A DNA stretch of 64,000 nt from Marivita sp051859345 (GTDB lineage: Bacteria > Pseudomonadota > Alphaproteobacteria > Rhodobacterales > Rhodobacteraceae). The stretch's first letter is position 1. Each line of letters opens with the position of its first letter. The stretch covers positions 1 through 64,000 of the forward strand of contig NZ_JBHYFV010000009.1 of assembly GCF_051859345.1 (NCBI RefSeq). Direction: 5' to 3'. Positions 20,134 through 29,116 of the stretch are shown piece by piece. The position numbers and the translations under genes were made by a program. The notes under the pieces are model-generated. The model did no database searches, was not told where the DNA came from, and was given only the letters and a program-made list of their open reading frames with translations.

Positions 20134-20421
20134 TCAGGTGTTGGCAGGTTCGGTCTTGGACACGACCTGGGCGATGGTGTTCTGCACCACCCGAACCTTC
20201 ACGCCTTCGGAAACCTCGACGTCCAGTTCGTTGTTTTCCTTGACCTTGACGACCTTGCCGATCAGTCCACCCTGGGTGACCACAACATCGCCGCGACGCA
20301 GGCCCTGGACCATTTTCTGGTGTTCTTTCAGTTTTTTCTGCTGCGGACGGATCAGCAGGAAATACATGATCGCGAAGATCAGGATAAGCGGGACAAACTG
20401 GGCAATGGCGTTGCCGTCCAT
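20134..20421 (-). CDS. yajC: Sec translocase accessory protein YajC
   Basis: A 95-residue single-pass protein that associates with SecDF. It has one N-terminal helix (FVPLILIFAIMYFLLIRPQQ) followed by KKLKEHQKMVQGLRRGDVVV and a small cytoplasmic domain. It is the first gene of the yajC-secD-secF operon. A palindrome array (site C) lies in the divergent region upstream. Confidence 0.96.
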   Translation of the reverse strand: MDGNAIAQFVPLILIFAIMYFLLIRPQQKKLKEHQKMVQGLRRGDVVVTQGGLIGKVVKVKENNELDVEVSEGVKVRVVQNTIAQVVSKTEPANT

Positions 20422-20549
20422 GGGCGTGCTCCTTGAAGATGGCGGGGCACCCCCCGCTTGAGACTTGTCGCAAAATTTGGGCGATACCTATGTTGCCATG
20501 CAGTGCTTTGCAAGCCGGGTTCGGTTCTGTGCGACCCCGTAAATGTCGC

Positions 20550-20613
20550 GCCACAAAAGCGGTCGACCGCTTTTGCAAAAATCGTCGACGATTTTTGGCC
20601 CGCCCCTTGTGGC
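20550..20613. repeat. TNNA-loop palindrome array, site C (two modules with outer stem)
   Basis: In the divergent yajC/protease gap. Module 1 (20554-20575) is a perfect 22-nt palindrome, stem CAAAAGCGG, loop TCGA. Module 2 (20576-20597) is a perfect 22-nt palindrome, stem CAAAAATCG, loop TCGA. GCCACAA at 20550-20556 and TTGTGGC at 20607-20613 form a 7-bp outer inverted repeat around the pair. Confidence 0.85.
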
Positions 20614-20641
20614 AGGTCCGCATTTTTGACTTAGGTCAGGC

Positions 20642-21301
20642 ATGATGCGCATGTTGGCGGCCCCTGTCCTGTTTTTTCTTGCAACTGCCGTGCTGGCGCA
20701 AGACTTGCCTCTGCTCCCGGCACACGATCATGCAACCTGGCAGGCCGTCGGGCGTATCAACGCGGCTGGCTATCGCAAACGCGAGATGTGTACCGGGACA
20801 CTGATCGCCCCCGACCAGGTTCTGACCGCCGCCCATTGTGTCGCGGGCACCGATGGTGTGGCCCCCCCACCCGAAGAGTTCACCTTTGTCGCCGGGTGGT
20901 TGCGCGGCGTGGCAGAGGACAGCGTGACCGGCACTGCCATCTGGGTGCATCCTCTGGCCTATGCCAGTGGGGATCTGGATGTGCGGTATGATCTTGCCAT
21001 CCTGACGCTTGACCGCGCCGCAACCGTCGCGCCGCTGACTGTGGCACAGGCCGGGACCGCTGCGCCTTACGGGATTGTCGCCTACTCGACCCGCCGCCCG
21101 CACATGCTCAGCGCTGCTTTCGACTGCACGGGTCAGCCGGCCGGGTTTCTGCTGAGTCTTGATTGCCCGGTGCGGCCGGGAAATTCCGGCGGGCCCGTGC
21201 TGGCGCGGCAAGGCGACACCTGGGTGATTGCGGGTGTGATCAGCGCCATGGGACAGACCGGCGCACTGGCGGTGCCTGTGTCGCGCCTTCCACAACCCTG
21301 A
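20642..21301 (+). CDS. Secreted trypsin-like serine protease
   Basis: A 219-residue exported protease of the chymotrypsin/trypsin family. A signal peptide ends near VLAQ-D. The catalytic triad is visible: LTAAHC (His65), YDLAIL (Asp117) and GNSGGP (Ser182). Cysteines at 50 and 66 and at 162 and 175 could form disulfides. It is a single-domain enzyme without PDZ or membrane anchor, so it probably works free in the periplasm or outside the cell. The start ATG is ten bases before another ATG (MRML); either is possible. Confidence 0.9.
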   Translation: MMRMLAAPVLFFLATAVLAQDLPLLPAHDHATWQAVGRINAAGYRKREMCTGTLIAPDQVLTAAHCVAGTDGVAPPPEEFTFVAGWLRGVAEDSVTGTAIWVHPLAYASGDLDVRYDLAILTLDRAATVAPLTVAQAGTAAPYGIVAYSTRRPHMLSAAFDCTGQPAGFLLSLDCPVRPGNSGGPVLARQGDTWVIAGVISAMGQTGALAVPVSRLPQP

Positions 21302-21373
21302 CCCCCTACCCAACGCCGACATTCCGGTGCATAAGGCCGCCCATCACAGTTGCGAGTCAGAAGGACAAGACCC

Positions 21374-22666
21374 ATGCATGACATCCGAGCCATCCGCGAG
21401 AACCCTGCCGCCTTTGACGCGGCATTGTCGCGCCGTGGGTTGGAGCCGGTCTCGTCCGAAGTGCTGCGCATCGACGAAGCCCGCCGCGCCGCCATTCTCG
21501 AAGCGGAAACCGCGCAGGCCGACCAGAACAAGGCGGCCAAGGAAATCGGCAAGGCCAAGGCCTCGGGCGACGAGGCCGCGTTCCAGAAACTGCGCGATGA
21601 GGTGACCGCCAAGAAAACCGCCGTCGCCGAGATGCAGGCGCGCGCCAAGGAGCTGGACGACACATTGCAGACCCTGCTGATGGGCCTGCCCAACCTGCCC
21701 TTTGACGATGTGCCGGACGGCGCGGATGAAGCCGACAATGTGGAAGCCCACCGCTGGGGCACGCCGCGCAACTTCGATTTCCCCCCCAAGGAGCATTTCG
21801 AGATTCCCGCAGTCCAGCCCGGCATGGATTTCGAAACCGCCGCCAAACTGTCGGGATCACGTTTTGTCGTGATGTCCGGCGCTGTGGCGCGGGTACACCG
21901 GGCGCTGGCGCAGTTCATGCTGGACACGCATATCTCCGAGAACGGCCTGACCGAGACCTGGACTCCGGTCCTTGTCCGAGACGACATGATGTACGGCACT
22001 GGCCAGTTGCCGAAATTCGGAGAGGACAGCTACCAGACCACCAATGGCTGGTGGCTGGTGCCGACGGCCGAGGTGCCCCTGACCAATATCGTCAACGGCG
22101 AAACCGTCGACGAAGACACCCTGCCCCGACGATATGTGGCCCACACCCAGTGTTTCCGGTCCGAAGCGGGCAGCGCCGGGCGCGACACCTCCGGCATGCT
22201 GCGCCAGCACCAGTTCGAAAAGGTCGAAATGGTGTCGATCACCCATCCCGATCACAGCCGCGCCGAGCTGGACCGCATGACGGACTGTGCGCAGGGCATC
22301 CTCGAACGGTTGAACCTGCCCTATCGGACGGTTGTGCTTTGCACCGGCGACATGGGATTCGGCGCGCGCCGCACCCATGACATCGAGGTCTGGCTGCCCG
22401 GTCAGAACACCTATCGCGAGATCAGTTCGGTCTCGGTCTGTGGCGATTTTCAGGCGCGGCGCATGACCGCACGCTTCAAACCGTCCAGTGGCGGAAAGCC
22501 CGATTTTGTGCATACGCTGAACGGGTCCGGCCTTGCCGTCGGGCGCTGCCTGATCGCGGTTCTGGAAAACGGACAGCAGGCGGATGGATCCGTCACCTTG
22601 CCAGAGGCCCTGCATCCCTGGCTGGGTGGCAAGACGCGGATTTCGGCGGATGGGGTGATGGACTAA
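21374..22666 (+). CDS. serS: Serine-tRNA ligase
   Basis: Class II aminoacyl-tRNA synthetase charging tRNA-Ser. The 430-residue product has the N-terminal coiled coil (residues about 25-105) and class II motifs: motif 2 CFRSEAGSAGRDTSGMLRQH, and motif 3 NGSGLAVGRCLIAVLEN. MHDIRAIRENPAAFD is the family N-terminus; the frame extends eight codons further upstream without a ribosome site. The next gene starts one base after its stop. Confidence 0.97.
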   Translation: MHDIRAIRENPAAFDAALSRRGLEPVSSEVLRIDEARRAAILEAETAQADQNKAAKEIGKAKASGDEAAFQKLRDEVTAKKTAVAEMQARAKELDDTLQTLLMGLPNLPFDDVPDGADEADNVEAHRWGTPRNFDFPPKEHFEIPAVQPGMDFETAAKLSGSRFVVMSGAVARVHRALAQFMLDTHISENGLTETWTPVLVRDDMMYGTGQLPKFGEDSYQTTNGWWLVPTAEVPLTNIVNGETVDEDTLPRRYVAHTQCFRSEAGSAGRDTSGMLRQHQFEKVEMVSITHPDHSRAELDRMTDCAQGILERLNLPYRTVVLCTGDMGFGARRTHDIEVWLPGQNTYREISSVSVCGDFQARRMTARFKPSSGGKPDFVHTLNGSGLAVGRCLIAVLENGQQADGSVTLPEALHPWLGGKTRISADGVMD

Positions 22667-22667
22667 C

Positions 22668-23369
22668 ATGACACGGCTCTGGGCAGGTCTGGTTCTGCTG
22701 GCGGCGATCCTCTTCGCGGCCTCACCTTTGTTCACCGATGGGTTCAACGGGTTCGAGCCAGGCCAATTCCCGGTGCCGCAGGACGATCCACCGGTGCAAC
22801 CGGCCGGCTACGCCTTTTCGATTTGGGGTCTGATCTATCTCTGGCTGATCATCGGCGCCGGGTTTGGCCTGCTCAAACGCAGTGATGATCCCGACTGGGA
22901 GGCGATGCGCGCACCCTTGGTGGTCAGCCTTGTGATCGGCGCAGCCTGGTTGCCGGTGGCCAACGTGTCGCCGGTGATCGCCACCATTCTCATCTGGGTC
23001 ATGCTCGGCACTGCGTTTCTCAGCCTGTTTCGCGTCGGCGACACGGATCGCTGGTTTCAGCAAGCCCCGGTTGCAATCTACGCGGGCTGGCTGACCGCCG
23101 CGTCCTCTGTGTCCATCGGGCTGCTGCTGGGTGGGTATGGCCTGCTGAGCGGAACCTGGGCGGCCATCGTCGCGCTGTCGTTCGGGTTGGTGATCGCGCT
23201 GGTGGCGCAGTACCGCCTGCACCGCGCGCCCGAATACGGGGTGACGGTGATCTGGGCGCTGATCGGTGTGATCGTCGCCAATACCGGCCCGGTCAACATC
23301 GCGGTGGTCGGGTTGTGTCTGATAGGGATTATGTCGATCCTCGCCCTGCGCGGCACCGACACCGAGTAA
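22668..23369 (+). CDS. TspO/MBR-like tryptophan-rich membrane protein
   Basis: A 233-residue protein with about seven membrane helices. The segment QPAGYAFSIWGLIYLWLI is the pattern seen in the larger proteins annotated as tryptophan-rich sensory proteins, distant relatives of TspO. TspO proteins bind porphyrins and regulate pigment genes in Rhodobacter, but this branch is longer and its role is unknown. It starts one base after the serS stop, so it is probably co-translated. Confidence 0.65.
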   Translation: MTRLWAGLVLLAAILFAASPLFTDGFNGFEPGQFPVPQDDPPVQPAGYAFSIWGLIYLWLIIGAGFGLLKRSDDPDWEAMRAPLVVSLVIGAAWLPVANVSPVIATILIWVMLGTAFLSLFRVGDTDRWFQQAPVAIYAGWLTAASSVSIGLLLGGYGLLSGTWAAIVALSFGLVIALVAQYRLHRAPEYGVTVIWALIGVIVANTGPVNIAVVGLCLIGIMSILALRGTDTE

Positions 23370-23371
23370 CG

Positions 23372-23399
23372 AAAAAGGGCTCCGGTTTCCCGAAGCCCC
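23372..23399 (-). terminator. Rho-independent terminator for the EF-hand gene
   Basis: Read on the minus strand: GGGGCTTCGG, a GAAA loop, then CCGGAGCCC followed by five T residues. It lies 25 bases past the EF-hand stop and also just after the TspO-like stop, where it could act on the other strand less efficiently. Confidence 0.85.
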
Positions 23400-23423
23400 C
23401 ACATGACGGAATGATGGTCCCGA

Positions 23424-23663
23424 TCAGTTGCTGACGAGGATTTCAGCGTCCTGAGCGGCGGTCAGTTCGTCCATGCTGACGTCGCCATCCGCATCGGTAT
23501 CGACCTCAGCGAAGACGTCTTCAGTCAGGTCCGGATAGGCGACCATCAGCTCTTCCATCGAATAGCTGCCATTGCCATCGGTATCTTCCACCGCAACCTG
23601 CGCGTACGCCAAACCGGCAGTCAGCGCGACAGCGGTTCCAAGGGTCACAACCAGGGTTTTCAT
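23424..23663 (-). CDS. Small secreted EF-hand calcium-binding protein
   Basis: A 79-residue protein with a signal peptide (cleavage near LAYA-Q) and two calcium loops, DTDGNGSYSMEE (residues 27-38) and DTDADGDVSMDE (residues 55-66), both with the expected acidic residues at positions 1, 3, 5 and 12. It is acidic and probably periplasmic or extracellular. The second ATG (MKTLVV) is chosen because it begins the signal peptide. It has its own terminator, so it is likely monocistronic. Confidence 0.85.
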   Translation of the reverse strand: MKTLVVTLGTAVALTAGLAYAQVAVEDTDGNGSYSMEELMVAYPDLTEDVFAEVDTDADGDVSMDELTAAQDAEILVSN

Positions 23664-23799
23664 TTCGTTCAACACTCCAAAGCGGACGGTGCCGCAAACA
23701 ACGGCTCAACGCCGTCAGGTGCGGATATAGCAAGCCGTTTGGCCGCCACAAGATACTGAAATAAGTGCGTGAACGGCGACAGGCAACTTGCCGCTCAGG

Positions 23800-23852
23800 G
23801 TTTCTTTGGGCCCGAAAACACGGGGGGGTTTTTGTGGGGCGGCCCCCCCAAT
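23800..23852. repeat. Modular GC-rich 3'-end element, copy 2
   Basis: Just past the 3' end of the minus-strand dehydrogenase gene. The anchor reads GTTTCTTTGGGCCCGAAAAC followed by a run of Gs, and then GGGG-CGG-CCCC at 23836-23846. It is a shortened and diverged copy of the element at 1889. Confidence 0.65.
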
Positions 23853-23859
23853 TCCCAAC

Positions 23860-24732
23860 CTACCCCATGGCGCGCAGACGTTTGATCAGGCTCGAGGTGT
23901 CCCAACGCGCACCACCCAGCTTTTGCACATCCTTGTAGAACTGATCCACCAACGCCGTCACCGGCAGCGACGCCGCGACTTCATCCGCGGTCTCAAGACA
24001 GATGCCAAGATCCTTGCGCATCCAGTCCACCGCAAAGCCGTGATCGAATTTGTCGTCGATCATTGTCTCGTAGCGGTTCGACATCTGCCAGGACCCGTCA
24101 GCGCCCTGGCTGATCACCTCGACCACCGCGCGGCCATCCAACCCGGCCTTCTCGGCGAAATGCAGCGCCTCGCTCAGCCCCTGGACCAGACCGGCAATGG
24201 CGATCTGGTTGCACATCTTGGTCATCTGCCCTGCGCCGCTTTCACCAATGCGACGGCAGATGCGGGCATAAGCGTCAATGATCGGCTCGGCTCTGTCAAA
24301 GGCCGCCTGATCGCCGCCACACATCACCGACAGCGCACCGTTTTCGGCCCCCGCCTGACCGCCCGAGATCGGCGCGTCCACAAAGGCGATGCCCTTGTCA
24401 CCGGCCGCCGCGTAAAGGTCTCGGGTGACTTTCGCGGACACGGTGGTGTGATCCACAAAGATGCTGCCTTCGGACATGTCAGCAAAGGCACCTTCCTCAC
24501 CCAGACAGACGCTGCGCAGATCGTCGTCATTGCCGACACAGGACAGGACAAAGTCACATCCCGCAGCCGCTTTGCGTGGTGACGTCGCGTGTGCGCCGCC
24601 AAATTCATCAACCCAGCTTTGGGCTTTGGAGGTTGTCCGGTTGTACACGATGACATCATGTCCCGCCTTGCTCAGATGTCCCGCCATCGGGTAGCCCATG
24701 ACCCCCAAGCCCAAGAATGCCACTTTTGCCAT
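23860..24732 (-). CDS. 3-hydroxyisobutyrate dehydrogenase-like oxidoreductase
   Basis: A 290-residue NAD(P)-dependent beta-hydroxyacid dehydrogenase. The Rossmann motif is FLGLGVMGYPMAGHL, the substrate-binding motif is DAPISGGQAGAENG, and the catalytic lysine is in GAGQMTKMCNQ. Enzymes of this family act on 3-hydroxyisobutyrate, tartronate semialdehyde or related acids; the substrate cannot be fixed from sequence. No valine catabolic genes are adjacent. The start MAKVAFLG has a GGGAGA site upstream. Confidence 0.85.
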   Translation of the reverse strand: MAKVAFLGLGVMGYPMAGHLSKAGHDVIVYNRTTSKAQSWVDEFGGAHATSPRKAAAGCDFVLSCVGNDDDLRSVCLGEEGAFADMSEGSIFVDHTTVSAKVTRDLYAAAGDKGIAFVDAPISGGQAGAENGALSVMCGGDQAAFDRAEPIIDAYARICRRIGESGAGQMTKMCNQIAIAGLVQGLSEALHFAEKAGLDGRAVVEVISQGADGSWQMSNRYETMIDDKFDHGFAVDWMRKDLGICLETADEVAASLPVTALVDQFYKDVQKLGGARWDTSSLIKRLRAMG

Positions 24733-24878
24733 GCTGCGATCTCCCTTTCTCATGCGAATTTTTCTGCTGCCATTACCTGACGCCGCACCGCCCCCTTGGC
24801 AAGGGCTTGCGTGTTCTGTAGGGCCATCGCAAGTATCCGTAATTGGCTCCGAACCCCGGTTCGAAAGGTGAAAACAAC

Positions 24879-27344
24879 GTGGCGCTGATCTTCAGAACCC
24901 TGGTTTGGCTGACCACGGCCTTTCTCGTTCTGGGGACGATCGGCGTGCTGACCGTCTACTATCTCGCCTCGCGGTCCTTGCCGGATTATGACAAGATCAT
25001 TCCGGTCTCGGGACTGACCGCAGATGTCGAGATCGTGCGCGACAATTCCGGTGTGCCACACATCTTTCCGACCTCGGATCGCGATGCGTTCTATGCACTG
25101 GGCTATGCCCACGCGCAGGACCGGCTGTGGCAGATGACCCTGATGCGCCGCACCGCGCAGGGGCGCTTGTCGGAACTGTTCGGCGCGCGCACCGTGGAGA
25201 CCGACAAGTTGCTGCGGCGGCTCGATCTTTACCCCCGCGCCGTGCAATCGGTTGACTCACAGGATGCAATGACGCGCGATGCGCTCGATTCCTATGCCGC
25301 CGGGGTGAATGCCCGCATCTCTGAAATCAACCGCGACAGCCTTGGCCGGGGTGCGCCCGAATTTTTTGTCTTCAACGCCCCACTGGCCCCGTGGCAACCC
25401 GCCGATTCCATCGCCTTGGTCAAGCTGATGGCCCTGCAACTTTCGAGCCACCTGAAAGAAGAAGTGCTGCGCGCCCGCACATCACTTTTGCTTCCGGACG
25501 AGAACCGTCTTGCCGACATTCTGCCCGACATCCCCGGTCAGGGGGTCGCCGCCCTGCCCGAATACGCGGCGCTGATGCCCGGCCTGTCCGGCGCGACGCA
25601 GTTCGCCCGGACAGACCCCGATCCGCTGTTCTGGCCGGTTGCAGAGCGCGGATTGGCAGGTGCGTCGAACGCCTGGGCTGCGGACGAGTCGCGTTCGGCC
25701 ACCGGATCGACCCTGATGGCCAATGATCCGCATCTGCAATTCACCGCGCCGGCGACGTGGTATCTGGCCCGGATGCAGTTGTCTGCGGGCGGGGTGATCG
25801 GGGCGACCATTCCCGGCATTCCCGCGATCATGGTTGGCCGGTCCGACTCCATCGCATGGGGGCTGACCTCGTCCTATCTGGACGATCAGGACGTGTTCAT
25901 CGAAGAGCTCAACCCGGACAACCCCGAAGAATACCGCACTCCTGACGGGTTCAAGGAATTCGTCACCCGCAGTTCGATCATCGAGGTCAAGGATTCGACA
26001 CCTCTTACCCTGATCCTGCGCTGGACGGACAATGGTCTGGTGCTGCCATCGACGCAGTTCGATCTGGGGACGATCACGCCGCGCGATCATGTGGCCGCCC
26101 TGGGCTGGACCGCGCTCAGCACGCGCGACACCTCCATGTCGGCGGCCATCGGGCTGATGTATGCACAATCGGTTGAAGAAGCGCTCGAGGTGTCAAAGGA
26201 CTTTGTCGCACCATCGCAGAACCTGACCGTGATCGACGGTGACAGCATTGCCATGAAGATGATCGGGGCGATGCCGCGCAGGGATGCCCAGCATCAAAGC
26301 CAGGGCCGGATGCCGTCTTTGGGCTGGCGCGCCGAAAACCGCTGGCAGGGGATGTTGCCGGACGATGCCAACCCGGTGTTTGTCAATCCGACGGGCGGTA
26401 TCGTCGGCAACACCAACAACAAGATCGTCGACCGTCCGTTCCCCCTGCATGTAAGTTATGACTGGGGTGACAGCCAGCGGGTCATGCGCTGGCAAGGACT
26501 GATGCAGGGCCGCGAGGTCCATACCCGCGACAGCTTTATCGAAGCGCAGCTTGACACCGTGTCGATCACCGCCCGCGCCCTGCTGCCACTGATCGGGGCG
26601 GATCTGTGGTTCACCGGAGAAGCCGCGCCGGAAGGCACACCAGAACGCCTGCGCCAGCGCGCGCTTGAGCTTTTGGCGAACTGGAACGGCGAGATGAATG
26701 AACATCTGCCCGAACCGCTGATCTATTCGGCGTGGCTGCGCGCGCTTCAGGATCGCCTGATCCAGGATGATCTCGGGCCTCTGGCGGCAGACTTCACCCG
26801 CGTCGAGCCGCTGTTCATCGAACGGGTCTACCGCGATGTCGACGGGGCCAGCGCGTGGTGCAACGTGATCCGCTCGGCGGCCGATGAAACCTGCACCGAT
26901 ATCGCGCGCCTTGCGCTGGATGATGCGCTGGTCTGGATTTCGGAAACCTATGGCACCGCGCTGGAATCCCTGCGCTGGGGGGATGCGCATCAGGCGACCC
27001 ATGACCACCCGGTTCTGGGAGGCGTCCCGATCCTGCGCTATTTCGTGAACATCCGCCAAAGCACGTCCGGAGGGGATCACACGCTGATGCGCGGACGTGG
27101 ATCGGGGGAAGGCCCGAACCCGTTCCTGAACGTACATGGCGCCGCCTATCGCGGCGTCTATGATTTTGCCGATCCCGACAGTTCGGTCTTTATCCTGTCG
27201 ACCGGGCAGTCGGGGCATTTCCTGTCGCGGCACTATGATGACCTGGGGATCCTGTGGCGGCGGGGCGAATATATCCCGATGTCGCTGGATGCCAACCTGG
27301 CGCGGGCGGCCTCGGTCGGTGTGACGCGGCTGGTGCGGCAGTGA
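24879..27344 (+). CDS. Penicillin acylase-family N-terminal nucleophile hydrolase
   Basis: An 821-residue exported hydrolase made as a precursor that cleaves itself. An N-terminal hydrophobic segment (residues 5-30) anchors or exports it. The nucleophile is the serine in GASNAWA (about Ser263), preceded by the spacer region. DRLWQMTLMRRTAQGRLSEL is typical of the alpha chain. The family hydrolyses amides such as penicillins or acyl-homoserine lactones; the natural substrate is unknown. The GTG start has an AAAGGTG ribosome site; the open frame runs twelve codons further upstream without a better signal. Confidence 0.88.
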   Translation: MALIFRTLVWLTTAFLVLGTIGVLTVYYLASRSLPDYDKIIPVSGLTADVEIVRDNSGVPHIFPTSDRDAFYALGYAHAQDRLWQMTLMRRTAQGRLSELFGARTVETDKLLRRLDLYPRAVQSVDSQDAMTRDALDSYAAGVNARISEINRDSLGRGAPEFFVFNAPLAPWQPADSIALVKLMALQLSSHLKEEVLRARTSLLLPDENRLADILPDIPGQGVAALPEYAALMPGLSGATQFARTDPDPLFWPVAERGLAGASNAWAADESRSATGSTLMANDPHLQFTAPATWYLARMQLSAGGVIGATIPGIPAIMVGRSDSIAWGLTSSYLDDQDVFIEELNPDNPEEYRTPDGFKEFVTRSSIIEVKDSTPLTLILRWTDNGLVLPSTQFDLGTITPRDHVAALGWTALSTRDTSMSAAIGLMYAQSVEEALEVSKDFVAPSQNLTVIDGDSIAMKMIGAMPRRDAQHQSQGRMPSLGWRAENRWQGMLPDDANPVFVNPTGGIVGNTNNKIVDRPFPLHVSYDWGDSQRVMRWQGLMQGREVHTRDSFIEAQLDTVSITARALLPLIGADLWFTGEAAPEGTPERLRQRALELLANWNGEMNEHLPEPLIYSAWLRALQDRLIQDDLGPLAADFTRVEPLFIERVYRDVDGASAWCNVIRSAADETCTDIARLALDDALVWISETYGTALESLRWGDAHQATHDHPVLGGVPILRYFVNIRQSTSGGDHTLMRGRGSGEGPNPFLNVHGAAYRGVYDFADPDSSVFILSTGQSGHFLSRHYDDLGILWRRGEYIPMSLDANLARAASVGVTRLVRQ

Positions 27345-27355
27345 TCGGGTTTCGA

Positions 27356-27456
27356 ATGGCCTGTGGCCATCCGACAGGCGCGCGCTGCGCGCGCAGAGGG
27401 GGCTCTGCCCCCGTCGCCCAAAGGCGACTCCCCCGAGGTATTTGTGGCCCAAAGAA
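27356..27456. repeat. Modular GC-rich 3'-end element, copy 3
   Basis: Between convergent penicillin acylase and hflX genes. Four hairpins in a row: ATGGCC-TGT-GGCCAT (27356-27370), GCGCGC-TGC-GCGCGC (27380-27394), GGGGGC-TCT-GCCCCC (27398-27412) and GTCGCC-CAAA-GGCGAC (27413-27428), then the anchor CCCCCGAGGTATTTGTGGCC in the opposite orientation to copy 1. Confidence 0.8.
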
Positions 27457-27483
27457 ACCAGAGACGTCCGGCACGCGGATTCG

Positions 27484-28758
27484 TCAGAGTGTTTCGAACT
27501 GCCGCGCGTCCTTGGCGGACCAGCGCACACGGAGCGTATAGCCGGTCTCATCCTGCGTTTCGTCCTCGACCAGCGCCTTGTCGAAGAGCCAGGCGCGCTT
27601 GCGCCCGTCTTCGAAGCCCAGATGTACCGTCTCTTCCCGCCGGTCACCTTCGAGCATGTGGTTGACCGCGTCCAGCAGAGGGCCAAGCCCCTCACCGGTC
27701 AGGGCGGAGGTGGCGAACACCCTGTCATCCCGTTCGGCACGCGCCTGTGCGGCCACCCGGTCTTCGGCGTCCATGACGTCGATCTTGTTCCAGACTTCCA
27801 GCAGCGGTGTTGTCTCGGTCACACCGAGGGAGTTCAGGATATCGCGCACGTCCTGGGCCTGATCTTCGCTGGCGCTGTGGCTGATATCGCGCACATGCAG
27901 AATCAGATCGGCGGCCAGCACCTCTTCGAGCGTGGCGCGGAAGGCGGCGACCAGTTCGGTCGGCAGATCGCTGATGAAGCCCACCGTGTCCGACAGGATC
28001 ACATCCGGTCCATCCGGCAGCTTGACCGCCCGCATGGTCGGATCGAGTGTGGCAAAGAGCATGTCCTTGACCATCACCTCGGCACCGGTGAGGCGGTTGA
28101 ACAGCGTCGATTTGCCTGCGTTTGTATAGCCCACAAGCGCCACGATCGGATAAGGCACCTTGGCGCGGGCGGCGCGGTGCAGGCCGCGTGTCTTGACCAC
28201 CTTGTCCAATTGCCGGCGCAGACGCACCAGTTGGTCGTCAATCGCGCGGCGGTCGGCCTCGATCTGGGTTTCGCCCGGACCCCCAACAAAGCCAAGCCCA
28301 CCCCGCTGCCGTTCCAGGTGAGTCCAGGCCCGCACCAGCCGCGTGCGCTGATAGCTGAGCGCGGCCATTTCCACCTGAAGCACACCTTCGCGGGTTGCCG
28401 CGCGGTCGCTGAAAATCTCGAGGATCAGCCCGGTGCGATCCAGAAGCTTGACGCCCCAGGCCTTTTCCAGGTTGCGTTGCTGGACCGGCGTGACCGGGCC
28501 GTCGACCAGCACCAGTTCCACGTCCTGCGCCTTGATCACCGCTTCCAGTTCCTTGATCTTTCCGGACCCGAACAAGGCTCCGGGGTGCGGTTTGGGCAAA
28601 CGGACGACATTGCTCCCCATCACCTCGAGGCCGGGCAAGGCCGCCGCCAAAGCCACGGCTTCTGCCAAGGCAGGTTCGGGCGCGCGCCGCGACCGGTCGC
28701 TGGTGATGTCAGGATGCAGAACCCAGGCGCGGGTCACATGCGGGTCGTGTTCTTTCAA
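27484..28758 (-). CDS. hflX: GTPase HflX
   Basis: Ribosome-associated GTPase that splits stalled ribosomes. The 424-residue product has the HflX N-terminal domain (GSGKIKELEAVI), the linker LGFVGGPGETQIEADRR, and the G domain with GYTNAGKS, DTVGF and NKID. The start is a TTG that overlaps the hfq stop (TTGA), giving coupled translation; GTG seven codons later is an alternative. The hfq-hflX order is conserved in alphaproteobacteria. Confidence 0.95.
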   Translation of the reverse strand: MKEHDPHVTRAWVLHPDITSDRSRRAPEPALAEAVALAAALPGLEVMGSNVVRLPKPHPGALFGSGKIKELEAVIKAQDVELVLVDGPVTPVQQRNLEKAWGVKLLDRTGLILEIFSDRAATREGVLQVEMAALSYQRTRLVRAWTHLERQRGGLGFVGGPGETQIEADRRAIDDQLVRLRRQLDKVVKTRGLHRAARAKVPYPIVALVGYTNAGKSTLFNRLTGAEVMVKDMLFATLDPTMRAVKLPDGPDVILSDTVGFISDLPTELVAAFRATLEEVLAADLILHVRDISHSASEDQAQDVRDILNSLGVTETTPLLEVWNKIDVMDAEDRVAAQARAERDDRVFATSALTGEGLGPLLDAVNHMLEGDRREETVHLGFEDGRKRAWLFDKALVEDETQDETGYTLRVRWSAKDARQFETL

Positions 28759-28994
28759 CTTTCGCCTTCGCCGTCATACAGATTGATCGGCTGTGCTGGC
28801 ATGATGGTCGAAATGGCGTGCTTGTAGACAAGCTGTGACTGGCCATCGCGCCGCAGCAGCACACAGAAATTGTCAAACCAGGTGATCACGCCCTGCAATT
28901 TGACGCCATTGATCAGGAAGACAGTCACCGGCACCTTGGTTTTGCGGACGTGGTTCAGAAACGCGTCCTGAAGATTCTGCCTATCAGATGCCAT
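28755..28994 (-). CDS. hfq: RNA chaperone Hfq
   Basis: Hexameric Sm-like protein that pairs small RNAs with mRNAs. The 79-residue product shows the Sm1 core KTKVPVTVFLINGVKLQG and Sm2 YKHAISTIMP, with the conserved Gln8-like residue in RQNLQDAFLN. It lacks the long C-terminal tail of enterobacterial Hfq, as is usual in alphaproteobacteria. It is followed directly by hflX. Confidence 0.98.
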   Translation of the reverse strand: MASDRQNLQDAFLNHVRKTKVPVTVFLINGVKLQGVITWFDNFCVLLRRDGQSQLVYKHAISTIMPAQPINLYDGEGES

Positions 28995-29116
28995 AAAAAT
29001 TGCCTTTATTCTTGCTCTTGCCGTGCGGAACGTCGTGATTTCACGCCACTATGTCTTGGGGTTCGCTTAAATTCCAGAGGAAAAACAAGGAAATTCTGCA
29101 AGTGTGCAGCTATGGC

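Noticed and set aside
26193..27695. Minus-strand open frame of 500 codons across the penicillin acylase gene and the following gap
   Set aside because: Shadow of the acylase gene that also runs through the repeat element and into hflX in another frame.
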